64,000 nucleotides of DNA, from contig NC_085049.1 of the NCBI RefSeq assembly GCF_963662255.1, forward strand, positions 64,093,158-64,157,157, written 5' to 3'. Each line of letters opens with the position of its first letter. Within the stretch, counting starts at the first letter, position 1. The notes below the pieces were generated by a model. That model did no database searches. It had not been told where the DNA came from and saw only the letters and a list, made by a program, of their open reading frames with translations. Below, one piece after another: positions 14,696-26,010 of the stretch. This stretch comes from Cinclus cinclus. Taxonomy: Eukaryota; Chordata; Aves; Passeriformes; Cinclidae. Made by a program: the position numbers and the translations under genes.

Positions 14696-16236
14696 AGGCA
14701 GAAATTCTTTAAACCAGAGCCTGGTATGCCAATAATTTTGTAAAAGGGTGCACATACCAACAGCAAAATGAACACTGCAGTGGACATTTAATTACACTAG
14801 GAATGTCTCTGATCAGCATTAGCCAGGAAAACACCTTGTCATGCAGCAGGCTAGAAAACGACATTCAAGTGAAAAGCAGAGTTTGCACTCCAATTCTTCA
14901 TGGTATTAGTCTGAATAGAAAGGCACCACACTTTTTCTTTAAATGACTCGATATTTATTATTTACACTACTGTAGGTGGAAAATTGCAAAACAAAAGAAA
15001 ATTTCTAACAGAACCCAAACAAGACATATACAACCCTATAATATTCCCATGGACTCCCTGTACTTCCTTCAGTGGAAACACAGTTGGTTTCACTCCTACA
15101 GACTCTGTTTATATATACATTATAGCCCAATCCTGTGGATAATTAAAGTGAACTTGGAGCAAATAATCTAACTGAGGCCAATGAGCATACTGACAAGCAC
15201 ACAGACACACACACACAAATGTTTGCAGGTTGAGTTTGACAATAAAAATATATTAACTCAGATCTCTTAAATTAGCTATTCCAATTAAATTTTAGCAATG
15301 CACATGCTTCCACTAATCGGAATAAGGACAACATGTAAAATGACTATTGTCTTCTGGAGGAGCTCCTTTCAGGTTTTGTCCTGTGCAAGGTATCAGATCA
15401 ATGTAGTGCCATGCCAGGAGGTAGACAACTTTATCTCATCTCAACAGAAGCATGGTAACAGCCTTTTAATAAACAATAGACATTGGTGCTAAACAGGTAT
15501 TACTCATTTCTTCTTCTGTATTTCACCCATCTGTTATAGTGGAAGCTGAACAACCCCTAACGTAAGTCACAACTTTAAAGAGACAAGTGAAGTGTGTGCA
15601 TTTACCCTCTGCATAGGAAAAGGAGTATTGCACTTAGTTGAACAAATTAAAGATCCATTTAACATTGCTATGTATGAGAACTAGGATGAATGAAACATGA
15701 ACAATGATAAATGCTAGCAAGACTCTCAGCTACAGGGTCTATTCTACTCCATTCAGGTGCAAGGCAGGGACACAGGTTTGTCTTGAATTCCCTTATCCCA
15801 GAACAGTTCCAAATTATTCTGCTGAAATCCATGCATGGTATCTGAGGTAACTTAGGGGCATTAAGGAGGGGATTCACAAAGGCCAGCACACCAACTATGA
15901 AGTTGCCTCAATTGGCCCAGGTGAAACAAAGAGAGGAACTCAGGTCCTATCTCTTTCTAGGACTTAGAAAAAGTTCTTTCAACTACTGGAAAGGACTTTT
16001 TTCTACTCCAACTTCTACTCAAATATATGAGCACTGTCTTGGAGCTATGCCTCCACAAAATATTTACAAACACAGCTGAAGGGCCACTGCTTATATAAAC
16101 CATAGACGAGTTTATTAGGGAAGTGTCTAAGACATTAAGTCACAAGGAGGTATCCTACCTGTTACATTATGGGGTGATACCAACATTACACTGTTCCATG
16201 TGAAGAGCTGCACCTCGCTGCCAGCAGCTGGCAGGG

Positions 16237-16278
16237 GCACAGCCCTGTCTGACAGGAGCACAGCCCTGTCTGACAGGA
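16237..16278. repeat. 21-bp perfect tandem duplication
   Basis: GCACAGCCCTGTCTGACAGG plus A occurs twice in succession (16,237-16,257 and 16,258-16,278) within a GC-richer patch, 16.13-16.53 kb, of CRADD intron 2. The unit contains its own inverted CCTGTC/GACAGG. Confidence 0.95.
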
Positions 16279-17618
16279 GTGTGCTGCAAATACCCACAGG
16301 ATTCAGTGTTGTGGGTGAAATCGCCGGAGGAAGGCCTGGCGGTGCATCCCAACAGCAGTGATGAGTGAGGTGCTGCACTGCTTGGCATGGCTGACAGGCA
16401 GCCTGGCACCTGCCCAGAGCAGCATTTCAAGTGTCCAGGATGCACTGACACCAAGAGCTGCAGTGCCTGGGCACCTGGCTGAAAGCACAACCAGCAGCTC
16501 GCTGGGGAACGATTTATGGCTCCCCATTTAGAATCCAGGTGCCAACAAGAGGAATGTCCTGAGAATCCTGAGTTAATTTCTACTGCAAACAGCCGGATAG
16601 CATTTCTAGCTATAACCTGAAGTTGCTTCTAAAACAAGCACTTTGCAGACGTACTCATAGGTCCACATGAGTACATGAACCAAAAGGATGGTAAGAGCAT
16701 TTTGCCACCCTAACTGCAGCAATTGATGGCCAAGAATATGAATATTAAACTAATCTTATGTGGGATGCAGCAGAACTGGATCACAGGGAAATAAATTACT
16801 TTTTAATTAAATGGAAGAGGAGTATGAATAAAGAACATGTTACTTTCAAAAGCCAAGCAAACAAAGCCATTGCCTACACTGAATGAAATAATAGTTAAAT
16901 ATTTTCTTCACAAAAATATACTAAAAAGCACTGGCTTTCCTTTTGATTCCAGCTTTTCTTTCTCAGTGGTTACTTTGCTAAGGATTCCTATGCCCCTGCT
17001 TAAAGCCAGCACCACCTGCCTGTGGAGGGAGCCTACCTGCCACCAGAGCCAGCCAGAGATCGCTGGGGGTGGCAAGGGGCTTAGTCAGCCCTTTGCCTGT
17101 CGAAGTTCTTTTAACCATTCCTAGCACACGTTTTTATTAGAAAAATCAAAAACTGAAACAGGCTGTTTGTTAAAAATGTCAGCATATTGCTAACTACAAA
17201 TGAAAGCTAAAACTTTTCAAAGCATATGCACAGGACTAAAATTGTCTTCTTTAAATCTAAGCGGAGCTTACCCTTGACCTTGACAAGAGAAGGGTTGAAT
17301 GAGCTTGTGTTAACAATGAGTACTTTTGAAAATCTCTGGCAAAGTGATGAAACAGTAAGATTAAGAAGGCTGACAGAAGAAGTGGTGCACTAATACTGAT
17401 TTATTTACCTTGAACCAGTGCATTAATGCTTATTTCCTGCACATGCAAACCCTATAGCATAAATCAAATTGTCTCCTTCTCTAAAAGTAAATTGGAAGGA
17501 ACACCAAAGCTTCACTTCAGTTTGCAGCAGTGGAGAGCATCAAAACTCATGTACAACTCCTTGCCAATACATCAATATATGAGGTTTTCTCATTTGCAAG
17601 AACTAATTACTCAGTTAC

Positions 17619-18699
17619 AAGTTTTCTCAGTTACTCCGGAGTGTGTGTCTGAGGGGCACAAGGGGCATTAATTAGCATCAACAAGTTTATTCACATAAAA
17701 AGCAAGGGCAGGAAAAAGATAAAGAAGCTCTGACATTGTACTGGAACAACGGCCTAATGGGAAAAAGAAGCAACAAGACTGGTTTTCTGATTACACAATT
17801 TCCAAGTAGATAAAAATTAGCTTTAAAAGTCTTAAAACAATAACTCTTCTAACAAGATAAACTGTATCACTTGGAGGTAGTAAGTGATACTTGGGTGCTC
17901 TAGTTCTCCTTGCATAAACAAATATATGACTGTAAACAAATCTGGAATGAAAATTTAGTTGCATATGACAGTGCAGGGAGGGCTTCAAGATACACTAACC
18001 ATGTGTAATTAACTGTATCCTAGAAGAAACTCCTGACCTTTGACATACAAGTGACATTTCCTGGTCAGAACTAAGTCACACCACTGCTGATATTCTCAGT
18101 TGACAGGCAAAAGGGGTGTGGAGCCTAAACTAGTAATAGCTTTCCAGATGTAGAAGTTATTTTTCTTTGAAGGTCAAGTCATGCTGCTGTGGCAGTGCAG
18201 GGAAGACAGCATAGCACCCATTCTTTCACCAGAGAGAACATTTTAGTCATTTAGTGGCAAAGCCTTTGTCCTGCTCTGGTCAACAGGAGTCAGGCCTCTG
18301 ACTTCACCAGAAGCAAAACTTTTACTGAAAGACACTACTTAGCATTTTTACTGACTTTGGGAGGTTATGCAGCCCCCACAGCCCAGATACGTTAAGGTGA
18401 ATGTGCTGTCTGGTTGGTTGGCTTTTAAATAGCATGCATAGACTTGATTTATAAAAGACAACAGATTTTCCTGTGCAATAAAAATATAAAAATTAAACAA
18501 ACATTTTCAGATGATACTACAAGGCAATGGTTAAGGTGCTAAAAGAGGAGCTGGTCAGCTCTGAAGGAGAATATTAATGAAGAAAAAAATTCATAAAAAT
18601 AAGCCTAGACAATCTTAATTAGAAAGTTTTCTCAGTTACTCCAGAACATATATTAGCATGTATCTATGGGCCACAAAAGCCATTAATTAGCATTGACAG
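17619..18699. repeat. Spaced direct repeat, copies at 17,619-17,682 and 18,624-18,699
   Basis: Both copies begin AAGTTTTCTCAGTTACTCC and end with CATTAATTAGCAT followed by a near-identical A-rich end; GGGCACA corresponds to GGGCCACA in the middle. Copy lengths are about 64 and 76 bases. The shared order points to duplication or two copies of an unnamed interspersed element. Confidence 0.7.
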
Positions 18700-18999
18700 A
18701 ATGCCTATATTGATGACATAATGCAAAAATAACAACTTCATATTATTTTTTTATGCTTACAAGTGGCTTTATCAAGCTGCAGAATCAAGTCCTTACAAGA
18801 AAGTTTCCAGTCTGCTCCAGAAAATAATTATCACTGTCTGTACAAAGCTTCTTCAATGGTTGCAAACAAGACCAACTATGGGAACTTGGCAAGAATGAAC
18901 AAAAGATCTCAAGCATCACAGAGGACTGCATCTATGCATGTTTTGGGAAACATAAAACATCGGCACAATTTTAACATATTGTGATGCAAGTTGAGGAGA

Positions 19000-19180
19000 A
19001 AGACAGCCACAAGAATGCTACAAGACTGTGCTGAAAGCCTTGCCGAAGTCAATTAAATGAAATCTGCTGCTGTCATTGACAGACAGCTGTTTTATTATAC
19101 AAGGCAAGAATCAAGTTGGTTAAGCTTGATTTACCTGTGGTATACCCAAGGTGGCTGTTCCCTGTTACTTTACTACATTT
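19000..19180 (-). pseudogene. Decayed CR1-type LINE reverse-transcriptase fragment
   Basis: On the minus strand, about 19,165 down to 19,022, translation gives TTGKSSLTNLILALYN and then, in another frame, LIDFGKAFSTVL. These match the CR1 ORF2 reverse-transcriptase stretch usually written as FTKGKSCLTNL followed by YLDFSKAFDTV. The first catalytic-motif Asp is kept, the second Asp is Ser, and a frameshift separates the two pieces, so it is dead. Retrotransposon sequence upstream and downstream is no longer recognisable. Confidence 0.7.
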
Positions 19181-19791
19181 GGTGCATTTGGCTTATCACA
19201 GCCTACCAAACATGACAGAAAACAGCTTCTCAAAGACATAATCTGGCTTCCTCAGCTCTCAGACTCATCCCATCCAGCTCCATGGATTTGTGGAGAACAC
19301 TGCTTGGACTCAATCCCTTCACATGGGATCACCGAGCCCTGCAGTCATCCTTTATCTGCTGAATTATTATTATCACCATATGAGAGAGTAGCAAAGTCTA
19401 ATGATTGGCCAGGTCTTGGCAACCTCTGTGATCCAGTCCTTGAGGAAGCAGCAAACTTTGGAAGGCATAAAGTCTGGTCAGCACACAGATGTCTCCACTT
19501 CCTACACCAGGAGAGTATTTGATCTAAACATTTCTCTTGCCAGAACTCACTCCTCCTTTCTTGTTTCCAGGTCTATATGTTTCATTAACTCTACAGTATT
19601 GTTATTAGCCTCACACATTTGTGTTACTGAGTACAACACCAAGTATAGGTATATCGTTCCATTAACTTAGGTGAAAAAGACTGCTCGAGGCTGGAAACAC
19701 TACTTCCTAACACTGATGCCTAAGATTCAGGCTTCTGAAAGTGAAAATGTAAGACATAAGCAGCTTAAAGCCAGTGAATTATGAACATGGC

Positions 19792-19814
19792 AAAAAAAAA
19801 AAAAAAAAAAAAAA
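19792..19814. repeat. Poly(A) tract
   Basis: A run of 23 A in CRADD intron 2. It could be an old retroposon tail, but no recognisable body or target-site duplication is seen. Confidence 0.9.
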
Positions 19815-22800
19815 GAAAGCAGATACTCCTTAAACTGAAAGAAGAAAAAAAATCTATACACATAGTAAGCTAAAAATACATACACAGAATGCTCCACAGT
19901 ACCAGAGAAGTCAATTACTTGTCCATGTCGTGATGCATACAGTTAATATTGAGTGTGTGCACAAACCTTAAATGCCAGACTTCACAAATCTCACTGCGGT
20001 CAGGAACACAGCCAAAGCCATAAATGTAACACCCGATTTTCAGGGGAGATGGGAATGTGGAAAAGAGTTTGGGAAAGTCTCCTATAAGGATGCCTTTGAA
20101 TTGCTCCAGATAACCAGGGAACATTTCCTGTAGCCTCCAGGCATTAGGATGTAGCACAAGGGCATTTCTTCATCTCCAGGTCAACAAGCGAGGCCAAGGC
20201 TGCTAAGCCCATCCCTTTCCTTCAGACATACATGGGAGGAAACTCCTCCTTCTGCAACTGGACTATACAAGAGAGGGGAGGGAAAGAGAAGAGAGAAAAA
20301 AACTACCGTCTTCTGTCCACCATTTTAGAGAGAGAAAAGGGATTCCTCAGCTGCTTTTCCTATCTGACACCTAAATGGAAAAGGCAAGGGATCAGGCTGT
20401 TTCCTCACTGCATTAGATGGGAGAGGAAGCAGGATAGGAAGAGGGCAGGAAGCAGCCAACAAAAGGTAAGAAGAGATACTAAAATTCCCCATGTATTAAT
20501 GCTTTTGCATTTGAATCCAAATTCTTAGAAATCTACAACCCAGCTGTGGAAAAAGGACTTTGGGAAAGCTGGGAGGGGATGGAAGGATGTCTGGCTTTCT
20601 CAGTATAAGTACATGTTTTGCTTTGTTTTGTATTTGCATGTTTCAGCCAAAGTGTTACACAACATGAAGCTTTATAAAGCTATACGGCAACACACACTCC
20701 CCACACATACAGGGAAAAACCTCAACACTAAAATTTGTTCAAATGAACACCCAAGTCTAGCAGGACACTAATGTTGACTAGGTACCACAACAAAAATATG
20801 CATTAGAAAATATTCCCTGCCTAGTTCTGAGAGTACAGCTTTCCCATGGCAATTCCAATGTCCTAAATTCACTAACATTTGCCAGATAGCAGCAGCTGCT
20901 CCAGGATTCCTTTGGCAAACGCCGTATCTCACTTTTTTGTTCTCAGTATGCTGCAATTTCCTGTGGAATGAAGAAATCTATACTACAAAGAGATGCCGTA
21001 CTAACACTTTTAGAAGTAAATTATTTTTCGGCACATGTATTACGGAGAGAAATATAATACTTGGGCTGAGAAATTCCCAAGCGGGGAGAGATTAGAAAAA
21101 CAATCTGATAAACAAACACCATCAAAACCTGTATTTTTTTTATTTAGCGCAAAAAATATCGGGTAACTGTTACTATTTGCTGTTCCTAGAAAGAAGAGAA
21201 TTCTGTTGCCAACAGCTGTAGTTTTTCATAGGAATTTTAAGACTATATTGAAGATTTATGTTCCTGACAAAGGCATAAAGTTATCCAAACTAGGGCAGAA
21301 AAACCAGAACAGTCTTTTCCCAATGAAACAGACAGACATTACTTTTGTTAACTCTTTCTATGGCAGCAGTTTTGATCTTCAAAACCAGAAACTCAAGCTG
21401 TGGTTGATGTTTATAATGGTTAAGTCTTGCAATGCCACTTTGCACAGGGTGAACTGGTATCACAGGTTGTTATACAAGCCAGGAAGATACCCCATCACCC
21501 TTAAATCAATTAAAGTCATAAACACTTACCTCCAAAAGCGAACTACTTTAAACTTCCTTCTTGATATTTTGGGGCTTTATAACTCTGCTTTCCCTAGCAT
21601 AGTTGAGAAGGTTTCCTCAAAGCTGTGGCCATCTGACAGATCCATAGGAGAGAGAAGAAAGGGTACCCTAGGCAAAAGGCTGTCCTTGCATAAAGTAAAC
21701 AAGCAAGGGGAAGAAATCTTGGGTCTCTGTGCTTCAGTTACACAGATGCAAGTGGCCCTACCTGCCTGCACATCACCCCCCTGATTCTCATGGAAAAACT
21801 AATCCTCATGCTCTGCAGGATTAAGGTCTTCTGTGTGCAATGGAACTACATCAGAAAACAGTACACAAAACTATTTTTTTAAGTCAACTGACATTCAGCA
21901 ATAAAACTCAGGATATCAGAGGTTTTAAAGTTCATTTATTTGCAAGCAGCCAAACAGCATAGTCTGGGTTGAATCCTGGGCCACATTACAGTTCCACTCT
22001 ATGCTGTTCCAGGAACATTACACCGAGTTACACAACTTGGGAACCAATAAATCCATTGCCTTGAAACAGTTTGCTCAAAGACTCACAATGAGTCAGTGGC
22101 AGTGTCTTGCCTAGATCTCAGACTTTGGCTTCCATTTTACAGTTGCTTGGTCCACCAGATCATATTTATACAACATCAACCAAAATATTTTTATTTCTGA
22201 TTTTCTGAAATTGCTGTTTGTTTGATTTGTAGGTTTGAGCTTGTTTTTTACCAGGAAAAGAAAATAAACTAAAAGTTCCTAAATAAAAAATAGAGTTGTG
22301 GGGTTTTTTAACCAACTATATTTTTCTCAGAGGAAGAAAGGATAGAAAGCCTGATCTCTTTGAACAAAATGCAAAATAATTCAAAGGCTTACATCAAAAA
22401 AATCACTGTGTACATGCCAGTTTTCAGGCTCAGATAGACATAATCTAAGTCTATTTAATTACTGACTTTAAAAATCCTACATGTAATCACTGGGAAAGAA
22501 AAGACTAAAATAAAACCTTCCATCCAGGATCAATTTGCTACCACTCCTTAGTCCTGGAAAAGGGTCTGTTAAAACAGAGGGTACTTTCCTTAACATAATT
22601 TAATTGAGCATAAGCAAGCAAAAAGACAGTATTCCATTTCCATAGTATTTATGATCCAAAGGAAAAAAAAATTAAAATCTGGGGACATAAAATGGACTTC
22701 CATTTTAAAAGCTTTAGGGTCTAAAAGCAGGATAGTGCATATGTGGCAAGCTTTTTTCACCACAAATGGCTTCTTTAAAACAAACTATCATTGACAAATA

Positions 22801-24812
22801 ATCAGCTATAAGAATAGTTTCCAATAAGACAGAAGTTATCTAACATGGCACTAGAGAACACACAATTTTAAATGTGCTTATAGTTTTATTAGAGCCAATG
22901 GCTTTTTCCATGCTTAAGGCTAAGCATATGTTCATGTACTCTGCCAAGACAAAAACTTCCAAGTCTGTTGTTAGAATGCAAAGCGAAGCTTTTTATCCCA
23001 AACCACATTTTCTTGCATGTAATCAGCACTGATGCTGCCACCATAGTTTCCAATTCATTCCAGGGCGCACTCAGCATTTATGAGGGCACAGATGGTGCTC
23101 TCTTTCTTTGGTTTCTAAAGAACATGCCTAAATATTAAAACAAACTTGGCTTTTTGCCTCCTATCCTGTTCTTACTCTCTGTATTGCCACCATAAAAATA
23201 ACAGTAACCTTTGATCTAACCTGGAAGCCTTTTCTAATTTACACACAAAATCTGGCAATAGGACTGTCGAGTACAGTCAGCCCACTCGAAACCAGAGAAC
23301 CTGATATGCAGAAATCCATCACACTAGTCACAAGCAATCAAGAGCAGGAACAAGCTATCCACAAAACAATCAAAAGGACAAAAATTGGTAACAATTTTTT
23401 CAGTAACAAACTACATGATCCCGACTGTATTTAATGGCTTTGTGTGTCTGTAACTGTAAGCTGTATTCACCAGCTTAAGCAGCAATTATCAAACAAAGAG
23501 GCTGATTTGTAAGGCAAATAAAGAGCACAAGCATGACAGTATTTAAGTGAGTAAAGCCTTTTCCAACACACTCAATGCCATGGTTTGCATTATGCTGAGA
23601 ACTTGTAGGCAGTATAGGACGTTTATTCCCAAACTTCTGAAAATTATTTACTCATTTCCAAGCACGCACACAGCAACGTACACAGAGACCAACAGAAAGA
23701 ACAGCTGTTACAATATTCCATTAAAAATATCCTAAGGTAAGATAATCTCAGATTTGTCCAGCAGATCTTCACAAAATGTTCTTGAACATGCAGCTAACTG
23801 AGACGCAGGTGCACATGATGGTCAGTGGGTCATAGTCACCCTTCTTCACAGGCTTTCAGTCTCACGCAAAGCACACTGACACTGGAAAAATCACACGTCA
23901 TGTGCATCAAAATATGTAGGACCAAACTCAAATGGGGGTACAGCAGGAGGGAAGGGCTTGGAGAACGATTAATCCGGCTGCTTGGAAAAGATGTTCCCAA
24001 ATGAGGACTTTTTCACTACCTCATTGGTAACATGAGGTTAGCCAGTGCATGCTGCCAGAATCTGGGACAAGAAACATGCATTTAAAGCAGTTGTCTTGAC
24101 TTCAAAAGAGCTCAGCAATTGCATGCATAGACCAGTAAAGAAATCACATCTGAACAAACATCAAGTCTAGAAAACTAGTTTTAGAGGTACATTTAGATGC
24201 CAAAAAGCCAGAGATCATACTCAATATCCAGTTAGCTCCTACATTTGTTTTAAAAATAAGCAACGGCTAGTAATTTTGCAAGTAATGATCCTAGATATTT
24301 GCACTCCACTAAATATAATAACCTAAATAAATCTAAATTAGCATATAGTACTAAATCAAAATTACATTAAAATCATAATAAAAGTAAACGAATAAAAACT
24401 CTGTAAACATAAATGGTTCAGGAGCAAACCACTGTAAAACATACATTAATTAAGCAGTATTATATATGGATGGTGAAGAAACTGTTCTGCAGCCAGTCGA
24501 AACTACTTTTTATAGTCCATTCCCTTGAGGCAATGGATTATGGGGCCTCCTATATCCCAGCCTCTCCCAAGGTAGCCCCTCCTGCTGTCTCCTTGTCTCC
24601 TGAAACTCAGCCCTGCTCTTGTCTCAAACTTTGCAATATTTCCTGGTGTTTGAGCGGCTTCCAGGAAATTCAGGCTGTTCCCTTTTCTCGGTATCATGAG
24701 TCTGCACAACGCATATTACCAGCACATTGAAATTACCAGCACATTCAATGCTTTTAAAATTATGCCTTGAGAACAAACTTCAAAATAGCAACAACAGCAA
24801 CCCTGGCCTTAC

Positions 24813-25110
24813 CTGAAGGATCTTGTATTGTCATTTCCTTACGCTTCAGGATCAGCTTGTCCTTAACCCACGGGAATTCCTGTAAGGAGTCCAAGAATGC
24901 ATCAAAAGCTTTGGGTCCTCTGGTGGGAAGAATATCGAGGAGCATCATGGTTTTCCTCTGACTAGTGGTTTGGGCTTTTATTTCTTGAACATGACTGTCT
25001 GTGAGAATCCCTTCTTGGTAGAGATACTGAATAACGAGTCCATCCACCAGCACCTCTGTGCAGAGCTCCAGGCGCAGGGAGCGTAAAAGCTGCTTGTCTC
25101 TGGCATCCAT
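24813..25110 (-). CDS. CRADD: CRADD (RAIDD), first coding exon with the CARD; partial gene
   Basis: This exon encodes the N-terminal caspase-recruitment domain of the adaptor that joins caspase-2 (CARD-CARD) to PIDD1 (death domain-death domain) in the PIDDosome in the cytosol. Translation from the ATG at 25,110 gives 99 codons plus one base. It begins [16 protein letters not shown] and contains [33 protein letters not shown] and [11 protein letters not shown], which match vertebrate CRADD almost residue for residue as I remember it. The CARD spans about residues 2-90. The exon closes at a strong donor (CAG|GTAAGG, last exonic base 24,813, phase 1). The likely acceptor is CTAG just before 25,118, leaving 8 bases of 5' UTR ahead of the ATG; a second AG directly before the ATG is also possible. 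The upstream in-frame ATG eight codons earlier lies in the intron and was not used. The death-domain exon is not in this window, so the gene is incomplete here. Confidence 0.96.
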
Positions 25111-25639
25111 CTGGCAACCTAGAGTGTGCAAAAAGGAGTAAGGAAACGTGTAAAACTAAAATACTTCAACCTTTAACATCCAGAAGTGATATCTGAACAT
25201 CCAAAAGTGATGTCTGACACCTCTCAACCTTTAGAGAAAACTCCAAACTCAGAATCACCAATGGGGCAAAACTACTAATGACCCCCATCATCTTCTTTCC
25301 ACTCAGATTTCACCATCTCACGAGGTAAAACGATGCAATTTCTGGGAAATACTAGACAGGAATAGAACATTTGGCATTGCAAAGACCAGTCCTTTGCTGG
25401 TGTGAAACCCATGCCAAATAATCCTGCTATTAACTGGTCACAGTCCATACTAAAGGCAGCTAAAACACTTTCCACTCCTTAAGAGACACTAGCCACACAA
25501 AATTAAAGAGATGTCACACCTGATCACTGATAAAATTACCAAAGCAACAGCAGGACTGGTAGATGCACCTCAGCCAGGTAGAAGCAGCAGCAGCAGGGAC
25601 AGAATCAGCAGGTAGCTTTGGCCTACACGTCATATTCAC

Positions 25640-25880
25640 CCTTGAATCATCCTGGAAGACTGCTCTGGAACTCAACTGTTCTGATGAGAAGAAACTTTCT
25701 CTGAATTTCCATCCCAAATTTATCCCTTTCTATTTATAGGCCAAAACTTCTATTTATTTGTTCTGCCAAAACTGTTCCCTAGCTTAAGTAGCTCTTTTCC
25801 CTCTCTTCTAATGTGTTCCCAGGAAGTGATCAGATTCCCTCTGCCAGCTTCCATTTCACTTGACTAACACTCTGACTAGA
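25640..25880 (-). mobile_element. Ancient CR1/L3-like LINE remnant
   Basis: The plus strand runs GAAGAAACTTTCTCTGAATT, then CATCCCAAATTTATCCCTTT and AGCTCTTTTCCCTCTCTTCT. The pattern fits the reverse complement of an old CR1/L3 3' region (GAAGAATTCTTCCTAATATC-like). It is much decayed; the call is by eye. Confidence 0.4.
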
Positions 25881-25899
25881 CAAAAGCTGAAAAAGATGC

Positions 25900-26010
25900 G
25901 TTTTATAGCCACTCTACAGAAGAAAAATCAGGGCCCAGCGAGACCAAGCAGCTCATCCAAGATCAAGTCAACAGTCCACGCCAGACTTTCACACTGAATC
26001 AAAGTGTCTA
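25900..26010 (-). mobile_element. MIR-like (CORE-SINE/L2) remnant
   Basis: CTCTACAGAAGAAAAATCAG, then GGGCCCAGCGAGACCAAGCA and CTCATCCAAGATCAAGTCAA follow the reverse complement of the MIR/L2 phrase that reads TTTACAGATGAGGAAACTGA and GCCCAAGGTCACACAG. Divergence is high. Confidence 0.4.

Larger units (their letters stand above)
1..24812 (-). other. CRADD: CRADD intron 2 (partial)
   Basis: This stretch lies downstream of the CARD exon donor on the minus strand. I searched the minus-strand translations for the CRADD death domain (motifs such as GPEWEPM or FIRWRQRFGK) and did not find it, so the next exon must lie left of the window and the intron is at least 24.8 kb. In mammals this intron is also very long. 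The DNA is AT-rich with only short open frames. It holds the microsatellites, the pentanucleotide array, the CR1 and SINE fragments and the small duplications listed separately; I see no other gene in it. Confidence 0.8.

Noticed and set aside
24659..24667. Single TTCCAGGAA in CRADD intron 2 and several TTCTTGGAA elsewhere (3,042; 53,772)
   Set aside because: About 16 TTCNNNGAA sites are expected by chance in 64 kb; only the paired sites at SOCS2 stand out.
1..24812. Search for the CRADD death-domain exon
   Set aside because: No minus-strand frame carries death-domain motifs, so the exon is judged to lie outside the window.
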